A stretch of 54,749 nt of DNA. Source: DASRDB01 sp035652815. Its GTDB lineage: Bacteria > Chloroflexota > Ktedonobacteria > Ktedonobacterales > Ktedonobacteraceae. Location of the stretch: contig DASRDB010000013.1 in assembly GCA_035652815.1 (NCBI GenBank), positions 1 through 54,749 on the forward strand, given 5' to 3'. The notes beneath the pieces were generated by a model. That model was not told where the DNA came from. It saw nothing but the letters and a program-made list of their open reading frames with translations, and ran no database searches. The translations under genes and the position numbers were made by a program. Each line of letters opens with the position of its first letter. Position 1 is the stretch's first letter. This document shows, piece after piece, positions 32,605-40,054 of the stretch.

Positions 32605-34332
32605 ATGTCTAAATTCATTTTTGTAACGGGTGGTGTGGCATCATCAGTTGGCAAGGGTATTACCGTCGCCTCGCTTGGGCGTCTGCTCAAGAATCGCGGC
32701 GTCTCGGTTTCGCTCATGAAGCTCGACCCCTATATCAACGTTGATCCAGGCACGATGTCCCCGTACCAGCATGGAGAAGTTTTTGTCACCGACGATGGCG
32801 CGGAGACCGATCTTGACCTGGGACACTACGAGCGTTTCACCGATGAACCCGCTTACCAGGCAAACAATGTAACGACTGGACAGGTCTATGCTGCTGTTAT
32901 CGGCAAGGAGCGGCGCGGCGAGTATCTCGGCGGCACCATTCAGGTCATTCCGCACATCACCAACGAGATCAAAGACCGCATCCACAATGTGGCGCGCCAT
33001 TCGGATGCCGATGTGGTGATCGTCGAGGTTGGCGGCACCGTTGGCGATATCGAGGGCGAGCCGTTCCTGGAAGCCATTCGCCAGATGCGCAAGGATGTAG
33101 GCCGCCGCGATGTCCTCTACCTGCACGTCACCTTGCTCCCCTATCTCATGGCTACCAAAGAGTTGAAGACCAAACCCACCCAGCACAGCGTCAAAGAGCT
33201 GCTGCGCGTCGGCATTCAACCGGATGTCATCCTCTGCCGCTCGGACTATCCCCTCAGTGACGAATTGCGCGAGAAAATCGCGCTTTTCTGTAATATCGAG
33301 GAGCGCGCAGTTGTTCCCCTGCTCACCACCGATACCATCTACGAGGTGCCGCTGATCCTGGAAGAGGCCGGGCTGGGCGAATACCTCGTCGAAGAGTTGG
33401 GCCTGCCGAAGCACGAACCGCAGATGCAGGAATGGCGCGAACTGGTGGCGACCATCAAACGCCCGCGCCCCGAAATCGTCATCGGGCTGGTCGGCAAATA
33501 TGTCGAACTGCATGATGCCTATCTCTCGGTAGCCGAGGCCCTGCGCCATGCCGGTTGGCATCACGATGTTGATGTGCGCATCAAGTGGATCAACTCCGAG
33601 GCCCTGGAGAAGATGGGCGAGCGGTATACCGAATTGTTAGAGGATGTTGCCGGAATCGTTGTGCCGGGCGGCTTCGGCCATCGTGGCATCGAAGGCAAAG
33701 TCAAGGCGGCCAATTATGCGCGTAAACATGGCATTCCCTATCTCGGCCTCTGTCTCGGTTTGCAGGTGGCGGTCATCGAATTTGCCCGTAACGTGCTGGG
33801 TATGAAAGATGCCAACAGCACTGAATTCGATCCCCAGACGCCGTATCCGGTCATCGATTTGATGAACAACCAGCGCCAGGTGGCAGAGAAAGGTGGTACA
33901 ATGCGTCTGGGTAACTGGGTGTGCTGCCTGACTCCTGGCACGAAGGCGCAGCAGGCATACGGCGAACCCATCGTGTTTGAGCGCCATCGCCATCGCTACG
34001 AGTTCAACAACGAGTTTCGCAAGCGCATGGAGTCGCGAGGCATGGTCGTGAGCGGTCGCTCGGCGGATAACAGCCTGGTGGAGATCATTGAACTGAAGGA
34101 TCATCCCTGGTACGTGGCCTCGCAGTTCCATCCAGAGTTTAAGAGCCGCCCGACCCGCCCGCATCCGTTATTCCGCGATTTTATTGGCGCGTGTTTGCAG
34201 GTGCAAGACGAAAAACAGCAGGAAGCATACGAAGCCTTCGAGCGCGAAGCCATCGGAGCTTCGATGGAATTGGCCGAGCATGCTCCTGCCCATGTGGTAT
34301 CCGAGAAGTCGGATGCGCATAAAGAGAAATAA
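32605..34332 (+). CDS. pyrG: CTP synthase
   Basis: A 575-residue CTP synthase making CTP from UTP, glutamine and ATP. The synthetase half has KFIFVTGGVASSVGKGITVA (P-loop) and LDPYINVDPGTMSPYQHGEV, then LDLGHYERF. The glutaminase half shows GIVVPGGFGHRG, the nucleophile region PYLGLCLGLQVAVIEFARN with the catalytic Cys, and QFHPEFKSRPTRPHPLF with the His-Glu pair. The tail (EHAPAHVVSEKSDAHKEK) extends the family length a little. AGGAGGTCCT precedes the ATG. It shares a unit with the MBL gene upstream and with the PRC/MgtE_N protein two bases downstream. Confidence 0.98.
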   Translation: MSKFIFVTGGVASSVGKGITVASLGRLLKNRGVSVSLMKLDPYINVDPGTMSPYQHGEVFVTDDGAETDLDLGHYERFTDEPAYQANNVTTGQVYAAVIGKERRGEYLGGTIQVIPHITNEIKDRIHNVARHSDADVVIVEVGGTVGDIEGEPFLEAIRQMRKDVGRRDVLYLHVTLLPYLMATKELKTKPTQHSVKELLRVGIQPDVILCRSDYPLSDELREKIALFCNIEERAVVPLLTTDTIYEVPLILEEAGLGEYLVEELGLPKHEPQMQEWRELVATIKRPRPEIVIGLVGKYVELHDAYLSVAEALRHAGWHHDVDVRIKWINSEALEKMGERYTELLEDVAGIVVPGGFGHRGIEGKVKAANYARKHGIPYLGLCLGLQVAVIEFARNVLGMKDANSTEFDPQTPYPVIDLMNNQRQVAEKGGTMRLGNWVCCLTPGTKAQQAYGEPIVFERHRHRYEFNNEFRKRMESRGMVVSGRSADNSLVEIIELKDHPWYVASQFHPEFKSRPTRPHPLFRDFIGACLQVQDEKQQEAYEAFEREAIGASMELAEHAPAHVVSEKSDAHKEK

Positions 34333-34334
34333 CA

Positions 34335-35672
34335 ATGTTTTACTTGAGCCAACTGCTCGGCACGCCTGTGGAAGACCTCCAGGGTGAGCGAGTAGGCAAA
34401 GTGATCGATGTTGTTGTTCCGGCGGGGGAGCCAGCCGTTGCTCCCTCTGCCCTTTCCACATCAACTTCAACTGCTGCTTCCTTTCCGGCTACTTTTCTGA
34501 TTATCGAAGGGCTGGCGGATGAGCCGACTCCTGTTCCCATCACAGATGTAGAGCGGCATGGTAATGCCTTTCGCCTTCGTCTTCCAGTTGAACAGCTCCT
34601 TGCTCAGAACCCTCAACTTCCTGGCGACACGATATGCCTTGCCCAGGATGTGCTTGATAAGCAGGTTATTGACCTTGAACACAAAAAGGCGGTGCGTGTC
34701 AATGATCTCTACTTGAGCGATGACTGGCGCGTGCTGGGGGTTGATAATACCACGTTCGGCCTCATGCGGCGTCTTGTTCCCGCTCGCCTGCTTGGCGGGA
34801 AAGGCAAACAGCCATCTTCCAGCCTCATCCCCTGGAATGAGATCGAAGTGATCGGTTCGCAAACGCCTGTAACGGAAGAAGAGGCTGAACCCCCTGTACA
34901 ACCCCATATCAGTAAGCCGCTGCGTGCGCAAAGCGGCCAGTTGGCTGAACTTCGTCCCGCCGATATCGCCGATATCGTTCACCAGCTTACCCCCGGACAG
35001 GGAGCGCGCCTGCTCGAAGGTCTTGATAACGAAACCGCCGCCGATGCTCTCGAGGAGATCGATACCGACCGCCAGAGCCACATCCTGGAAAATATCGACC
35101 TTGAGCGCGCCGCCGACATCCTGGATGCAATGGGGCCAGACGAAGCCGCCGACCTGCTGGCGCGCCTTCCAGAGGAGCGCGCCGAACAGTTGTTGCGCCT
35201 GATGCAGCCAGAAGAATCCGAGGACGTGCAGGAACTTCTGGAGTACGGCGAAGATACCGCCGGTGGCCTGATGACTACCGATTATATCGCCCTTAATGCC
35301 AACAAGAGCGTTGCCGAAGCTCTGGAAGCTGTGCGCTTCAGTATTCGCGAGCAGGATATACGCACTACTTACATCTACTGCGTTCCCGACGAAACCCAGG
35401 ACGAATGCAAACTGCTCGGTGTGGTCTCTCTCTGGGATATCCTGATAGCTGATCCTGCCGGGCGACTTGAGGACTTGATGAAAACCGACCTTATCACAGT
35501 CGAGCCAGATAGCGATCCGGAGGATGTTGCCGAGATCATGGCGAAATACAATCTGCTGGCCGTTCCTGTGGTCAACAGCGAAGGCATCCTCGAAGGCATT
35601 GTCACCGTCGATGACGCCCTCGATATCCTGTTACCCGAGGAACGCAAGCGCAAACCCCGCCGTATGTACTAG
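34335..35672 (+). CDS. PRC-barrel, MgtE_N and CBS domain protein
   Basis: A 445-residue soluble protein. The N-terminus (about 1-180) holds PRC-barrel-like strands (MFYLSQLLGTPVEDLQGERV and later LYLSDDWRVLGVDNTTFGL). The middle (about 205-310) is an MgtE intracellular N domain: LADIADIV-type repeats such as ADIADIVHQLTPGQGARLLE, LERAADILDAMGPDEAADLL. The end has two CBS domains (ALNANKSVAEALEAVRF, MKTDLITVEPDSDPEDVAEI). The membrane pore of MgtE is absent, so it cannot transport Mg2+ itself; it may sense Mg2+ or nucleotide for another transporter. It closes the MBL-pyrG unit at the bidirectional terminator 35675-35740. Confidence 0.82.
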   Translation: MFYLSQLLGTPVEDLQGERVGKVIDVVVPAGEPAVAPSALSTSTSTAASFPATFLIIEGLADEPTPVPITDVERHGNAFRLRLPVEQLLAQNPQLPGDTICLAQDVLDKQVIDLEHKKAVRVNDLYLSDDWRVLGVDNTTFGLMRRLVPARLLGGKGKQPSSSLIPWNEIEVIGSQTPVTEEEAEPPVQPHISKPLRAQSGQLAELRPADIADIVHQLTPGQGARLLEGLDNETAADALEEIDTDRQSHILENIDLERAADILDAMGPDEAADLLARLPEERAEQLLRLMQPEESEDVQELLEYGEDTAGGLMTTDYIALNANKSVAEALEAVRFSIREQDIRTTYIYCVPDETQDECKLLGVVSLWDILIADPAGRLEDLMKTDLITVEPDSDPEDVAEIMAKYNLLAVPVVNSEGILEGIVTVDDALDILLPEERKRKPRRMY

Positions 35673-35674
35673 CC

Positions 35675-35740
35675 AGGGGCATGAAATGAACAAACCCGCC
35701 AGAGAGGCTTCTCTAGCGAGTTTGTTCATTTCATGCCCCT
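35675..35740. terminator. Bidirectional terminator with 21-base arms
   Basis: Arms at 35675-35695 (AGGGGCATGAAATGAACAAA) and 35720-35740 are perfectly complementary over 21 bases; inner AGAGA/TCTCT extends the stem. It lies between the convergent ends of the MgtE_N/CBS and CcdC-like genes. Confidence 0.85.
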
Positions 35741-35751
35741 CTCAATATTTC

Positions 35752-36240
35752 TTACCTGTATATGCCCATTGCTTTCTGCGTCAGATTCAATGCGCGGAGA
35801 TGAACATTGATGCTGCGTCCGAGGTAGTTGGCGATAGCCATCGCGATAAAGGCGTCATTGAGCAACTGGAAGTCCATATCCACGTGCGCGATGCGCAGTC
35901 CAATGTAGATCGCCACACGCAGCACCAATAGTGCTACCAGGATCAGGATATAGCTCCAACCGCCGCGCTGGTACAGGAAGCCCGAGTTCTGGTCGCGCCA
36001 GACGCGCACAACCTGTCCGCCTACAAATCCTGTGGCTATTCCGATGACCGATCCGACCAGCACCATCACGGCCATATTCCAGTCAGGTGTGTGACTGAAA
36101 TTCACCAGAAAGTAGATGAAAGCGGCAGCGGGAAGCAGGAAGTCTCGCTGGCTGATAGGTTGCTGGCTGCACTGCTTGTAGATGAGATAGACAATTACGG
36201 CAACGACGATCAGGATGGTGGTAATCAGGCTAGTGTTCAT
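35752..36240 (-). CDS. CcdC/DUF1453-like membrane protein
   Basis: A 162-residue membrane protein with about five segments: NTSLITTILIVVAVIVYLIY, FLLPAAAFIYFLVNF, NMAVMVLVGSVIGIATGFVG, SYILILVALLVLRVAIYIGL and a C-terminal helix. The FVGGQVVRVWRDQNSGF turn resembles DUF1453/CcdC proteins, linked to cytochrome c biogenesis in Bacillus; here the function is not known. The start at 36240 follows AAAGGAGAACAAAAGC; the longer reading to 36339 adds an unlikely N-terminus. It is convergent to the MgtE_N/CBS gene. Confidence 0.6.
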   Translation of the reverse strand: MNTSLITTILIVVAVIVYLIYKQCSQQPISQRDFLLPAAAFIYFLVNFSHTPDWNMAVMVLVGSVIGIATGFVGGQVVRVWRDQNSGFLYQRGGWSYILILVALLVLRVAIYIGLRIAHVDMDFQLLNDAFIAMAIANYLGRSINVHLRALNLTQKAMGIYR

Positions 36241-36514
36241 GCTTTTGTTCTCCTTTTTTATGCTTCGGAATTGGTTTTCCGTGTTCTTGTTTTCATGTGA
36301 GAAGTATAGCCGTGAAACGAGCCTGACACATCCGACCACAGTTTGAATTCAGGTGGATATTTTGGGCAGATGAGACTCCACCTGTAGGTGGATGGCTCAT
36401 AGGGTGGCTTCCGGTCCCCCATGCTATCCTCAAAAAGAGCAAGGTAGAAGAAGTTTTGTCCTTTTTTCTGTGGTATATTCCTCACTAAACGGAAAGAAAG
36501 AAGAGGCGAACACA
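36241..36514. repeat. Intergenic region with a fragment of the GTGGCTTCCGG repeat
   Basis: The stretch 36373-36414 has CTCCACCTGTAGGTGGATGG and a copy of GTGGCTTCCGG, matching part of the repeat at 37800-37934. No gene is seen. Confidence 0.6.
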
Positions 36515-37033
36515 ATGATAGACAAAATCGAAGCGATAGTCTTGTTTGTTCAAGACCTGGCCGCGTGTACGGCGTTTTACCGGGACACGTTCAAGCTTAA
36601 CTATCAAGGGAGCGATGCAGATTCTTCCAGTTTTCGCCTACAAGAGGGATTATACCTGATCTTACTCTCTCCATCTGGCACTGCTGACCTGCTAGGGATG
36701 CCATATAATGCTAAGATTGTGGGAGGCTCACATGGACTTGTAGCCGCGAGTGTTGCGGATGTCGATGCCGCCTATGAGGAACTTAAAGCGAAAGGTGTCA
36801 CATTTGTTCGACCCCCAACAGACCAGCGCTGGGGGTTGCGCACAGCGCACTTTGCCGATCCTGAAGGCAATCAAACCCACCAGGGTCTTCGCCTTCGCCA
36901 TTGGCCTCAGCCAGACCCGCCACCAGTTCTAACTATTCGCCTCGCCTCGCCACGCGACATGCATTGGCCGCGTTCTGTCTCAACTGATGGAACGCGGCGG
37001 TGTTCGAACTTTTACACTATAGCTCATCCTTGA
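36515..37033 (+). CDS. VOC-family (glyoxalase/dioxygenase-like) protein with odd C-terminus
   Basis: A 172-residue VOC-fold protein. The family core is clear: IEAIVLFVQDLAACTAFYRD, LNYQGSDADSSSFRLQEG, GLVAASVADVDAAYEELKAK and RTAHFADPEGNQ. In typical members the motif DPEGN is followed by a short WEI-type end; here a 45-residue, proline- and arginine-rich tail follows (RLRHWPQPDPPPVLTIRL), which does not look like VOC sequence. A frameshift near 36875 or a changed 3' end are possible. Substrate unknown. GAGG lies some nine bases before ATG 36515. Confidence 0.75.
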   Translation: MIDKIEAIVLFVQDLAACTAFYRDTFKLNYQGSDADSSSFRLQEGLYLILLSPSGTADLLGMPYNAKIVGGSHGLVAASVADVDAAYEELKAKGVTFVRPPTDQRWGLRTAHFADPEGNQTHQGLRLRHWPQPDPPPVLTIRLASPRDMHWPRSVSTDGTRRCSNFYTIAHP

Positions 37034-37076
37034 TCCCCAGGCTGACCTCCTGATGAGCTTATGTACCAGACTCATT

Positions 37077-37745
37077 CTACGCCAGCCCAAACTCCCTTGC
37101 CAGTACAATCGCGTGTGCCCGGTCTCGCGCCCCCAGCTTGGAGAAGATGTGATTGATGTGCGTCTTGACGGTGGCCTCGCTCACATAGAGTTCGGCGGCG
37201 ATTTCGCTGTTGTTGCGCCCCTGGGCGATCAGCTTTAAAACGTCACGTTCGCGCTCAGTTAAACCCAGTTCATTCGCTTTGGAGGTTTTTGGCGCGCTGG
37301 CAGGTGAAGGAACCGCGTTTGCCATCCCTGCCAGCAACTGGGCGGCGCTGCTGGTTTGTAAAAGCGTCTGCCCGCGCGCTACAGTACGAACCGCCGCACA
37401 TAACTCTTCGGCGCTGCTATCCTTGAGAATGTAACCGGACGCACCGGCGCGCAGGCCATCGATCACTGTTTCGGGCGTGTCGTAAGTGGTCAATAGCAGG
37501 ACGCGCACCTGCGGCAGCGTCTTGTGAATGGCTTCAGTAGCTTCGATGCCGTCGCGCCTGGGCATACGAATATCCATCAACATAACATCCGGCTGGACTT
37601 CCTGCGCCACCTGGATAGCTGCCAGGCCATCGTCTGCCTCGCCCACGACTTCTATATCCGGGGCCGCTTCGAGAATAATGCGTAACCCCTCGCGCAGCAG
37701 GCGTTGATCGTCGGCCAGCGCAACACGAATCTTGCGTTCGTTCAA
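37077..37745 (-). CDS. NarL/LuxR-family response regulator
   Basis: A 222-residue regulator. The receiver domain (about 1-125) has IRVALADDQRLLREGLRIIL, the phospho-acceptor region VQPDVMLMDIRMPRRDGIEA and LKDSSAEELCAAVR with the conserved Lys. The DNA-binding HTH domain (about 155-220) reads LGLTERERDVLKLIAQGRNN, SEIAAELYVSEATVKTHINH. Phosphorylation should come from the kinase gene directly upstream (37935-39194). The two are 189 bases apart and the gap contains a 32-base inverted repeat. Target genes are not evident from the window. Confidence 0.95.
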   Translation of the reverse strand: MNERKIRVALADDQRLLREGLRIILEAAPDIEVVGEADDGLAAIQVAQEVQPDVMLMDIRMPRRDGIEATEAIHKTLPQVRVLLLTTYDTPETVIDGLRAGASGYILKDSSAEELCAAVRTVARGQTLLQTSSAAQLLAGMANAVPSPASAPKTSKANELGLTERERDVLKLIAQGRNNSEIAAELYVSEATVKTHINHIFSKLGARDRAHAIVLAREFGLA

Positions 37746-37799
37746 GGTGTTCCTCCGGTGTTTATTATTGGGCGAGCATTCCGTTTTTGTAAGGTGTTC

Positions 37800-37876
37800 C
37801 CGGAAGCCACCCGCAAGGGGATGGCTCTACATGCCGCGTCGTATTGTAGAGCCATCCCCTTGCGGGTGGCTTCCGG
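37800..37876. repeat. 32-base perfect inverted repeat, GTGGCTTCCGG family
   Basis: Arms at 37800-37831 and 37845-37876 with a 13-base loop; the arm begins CCGGAAGCCACCCGCAAGGG. Partial copies follow at 37889-37898 and 37921-37933, and a fragment lies at 36373-36414. It is between the kinase stop and the response regulator start. Confidence 0.9.
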
Positions 37877-37934
37877 TTCCTTTGCTCGACGGGTAGCTTC
37901 CATTTTCCCCCCACGCGATCAGGTGGCTTCCGGT

Positions 37935-39194
37935 TTATTGACCGCTCATGTGGACCGGTAACCATAAAGATACTTCAAAGCCACCCTCATTCCCCGGTCC
38001 TGCCTGCATTGTGCCACCCAGCCCTTCCACACGCTCGCGCATGCCGCGCAGCCCTTGATGCGACCCCTCGCTTTTGCCTGCCTGTCCCTGCCCGTTGTCC
38101 TGCACGCGCAACTGCACTCTGTTTTCTTCCCAGCGCAGCATAATTTCTACCTGCTTTGCCGCGCCGTGACGGTGCGCGTTGGTCAGCGCCTCTTGCAGCG
38201 CAAATTGGAGCGTTTCTCGCGCCTTCTCTCCGAGCGGTTGCGCTTTGCCCTGCTCCTCAAATGTACAACGAATGCCGGTGCGCTCGTTGAAACGTTCAGC
38301 CTGCTGGTGTAGCTGTTTCCCCACATCTCCCTCGGTTGGTGCTGTCAGTGTCGTTTCGCGCAGCAAGCCCACTACCCTGCGGCTTTCGGCCAGGCTTTCT
38401 TTTAAGAGGGTAGCCATGTCGTCGAGTTTGGCCGCAGCTCGCTCCGGGTCCTGGCGCATCAGTTGGCGCGTGGCCTGTATTTGAACCGAAAGAATGGTCA
38501 GGGTATGCGCCAGTACGTCATGGATATCGCGGGCGATACGCGCTCGTTCGCGGGTGGTCGCCAGTTCCTCGGTGCGCGCCATCTCCGCCCGTAGCTGCTC
38601 CTGAGTGTGCTGCAATTCGATGACCAGCAGATCGCGATTCCGCCTTGAGAAGCCAATCCAGCAGAGGAAAAGGCAGATAAGCAGAGGTGAGAACAGGCCG
38701 AGAAGATTTCCGCTGTGTGCGCTGAAAAAGTACTGGAAGATGCCATTTGTGGCTGCCGTACCGATCATCCCGGCCAGAGCGAACGGCCATGCCCAGCGCA
38801 GAGGAAGCTGGTAAATTGCCAGCCCGCAAATACCGATCAGCCAGATGTTGCCCCAATCGCCCGGGAGCAGGATGTTAAGCAGCAGGCTGAGCAGCACTGC
38901 TGCGCTATTGTAAAGCAGCACGTGTGTGAAGCGGGCAGATCTACGCGCCAGTACGATGCAAAGCAGGCTTAGCAGGTACAGCGCTTCCGTAAGCAGTACA
39001 GTCAATAACGGACTTTGGGCGAGACTGCGCAGGATGAGAATGAACCAGACAATGGAGAGCGCGTCGATAGCAAGCTGTGTTCCCTGAATGAAGGTACGGG
39101 GCGCGGTGCCGATCACTCCAACACGTTCGAAAGGCTTTTGCGCCCCGTCGGCTGGCACAGTACCAAATAGCTTGAGGTTCGACGACGATATCAT
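37935..39194 (-). CDS. Sensor histidine kinase (NarX/LiaS type)
   Basis: A 419-residue membrane kinase. It has about five to six hydrophobic segments in the first 190 residues (LAIDALSIVWFILILRSLAQ, LLTVLLTEALYLLSLLCIVL, LLYNSAAVLLSLLLNILL). A HisKA_3 domain with RARIARDIHDVLAHTLTILS carries the phospho-His, followed by a HATPase domain with RETLQFALQEALTNAHRHGA (N box) and LRVQDNGQGQAGKSEGSHQG (G box) and GLRGMRERVEGLGG. Its partner is the NarL-type regulator downstream. No extracytoplasmic ligand domain is clear, so it may sense the membrane. The stop codon abuts a GTGGCTTCCGG repeat copy. Confidence 0.93.
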   Translation of the reverse strand: MISSSNLKLFGTVPADGAQKPFERVGVIGTAPRTFIQGTQLAIDALSIVWFILILRSLAQSPLLTVLLTEALYLLSLLCIVLARRSARFTHVLLYNSAAVLLSLLLNILLPGDWGNIWLIGICGLAIYQLPLRWAWPFALAGMIGTAATNGIFQYFFSAHSGNLLGLFSPLLICLFLCWIGFSRRNRDLLVIELQHTQEQLRAEMARTEELATTRERARIARDIHDVLAHTLTILSVQIQATRQLMRQDPERAAAKLDDMATLLKESLAESRRVVGLLRETTLTAPTEGDVGKQLHQQAERFNERTGIRCTFEEQGKAQPLGEKARETLQFALQEALTNAHRHGAAKQVEIMLRWEENRVQLRVQDNGQGQAGKSEGSHQGLRGMRERVEGLGGTMQAGPGNEGGFEVSLWLPVHMSGQ

Positions 39195-39220
39195 ATCTGC
39201 CTGTTTCGTTTACGTCGTTA

Positions 39221-39982
39221 TCAAATTCCGTAAAAATGGCCATAGGTGCGAACCGAGTCCAGCGCTTCCAGTCCATGCAGGATATCCTGGCAGACCTCGA
39301 TCATGACCTGCGGCAGCCACTCTTCAGGGCGCGGATTATCGGCCACAACCTCTCTTGCTTCATCCTCTTCATCCTCGTCTTCTTCATCCGATAGAGGGCG
39401 TGGCGCAAAATGGGATGAGCGGTGATGAAATTGATCTTGAAGTTCGTTTAAGCCCTGCATCCCGTCGGGATGCCAGATGGGCAGTTCAACACGCTGCTGC
39501 AAAGTCAGTGCGTCGGCTTGCAGGCGGTTATCGGCGAGAACCATGTTAACGCCGGGCCGCGTTTCGGTCGTGCGACTGCTATGTTCGCTTGCGCGCAGGC
39601 GCAGCGTCTGTATGAGCGTGAGCAGCGTTGCTTCCGAGATGGTTGCGCCTGCCCCATTGAGCGGCGCGGTATACGACAGGTCGATGACCAGAGGTGGAAT
39701 ATCGCGAGTGTGCAGGTGCGGACATGGTTCGCCCGGTTCGTGAAAGAACTCGCAGATGCCCGTCGGTCCCTCTAACGAAAGCGCGGTATCCAGCGTACTC
39801 CAGGCAAAGGAAAAGGTGCAGGAACTGCGTTGCTCTGAATTTTCACAGGAGCCGGTATGGCAGGTACAGGCAAATTCGCGTTCGAGCGTCCGGGTGTTCG
39901 TCCAGTATTCGGGATGCGTGACAAGCCCTACGCTGGCCGCCGCTTTCAGGAAAAAGGCCGTTACATCTTCAAAGGTTAACAT
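39221..39982 (-). CDS. Cysteine-rich protein of unknown function
   Basis: A 253-residue protein that I do not recognise. It has clustered cysteines (REFACTCHTGSCENSEQRSS, ICEFFHEPGEPCPHLH), which could bind zinc or a metal cluster, then a region of mixed helices and strands, an acidic stretch (SDEEDEDEEDEAREVV) and a C-terminal helical end. It lies 26 bases upstream of the histidine kinase on the same strand, so the three genes may form one unit; if so, a cysteine-based sensor upstream of the kinase would be a reasonable idea, but no direct evidence supports it. The ATG follows a weak ribosome site. Confidence 0.55.
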   Translation of the reverse strand: MLTFEDVTAFFLKAAASVGLVTHPEYWTNTRTLEREFACTCHTGSCENSEQRSSCTFSFAWSTLDTALSLEGPTGICEFFHEPGEPCPHLHTRDIPPLVIDLSYTAPLNGAGATISEATLLTLIQTLRLRASEHSSRTTETRPGVNMVLADNRLQADALTLQQRVELPIWHPDGMQGLNELQDQFHHRSSHFAPRPLSDEEDEDEEDEAREVVADNPRPEEWLPQVMIEVCQDILHGLEALDSVRTYGHFYGI

Positions 39983-40054
39983 TTTTGTACAAAAACTCCT
40001 CGCCGTCCATCGACATACGGCTTGATGGCTTTCCTTCTACGGCGTGCTTCTATA

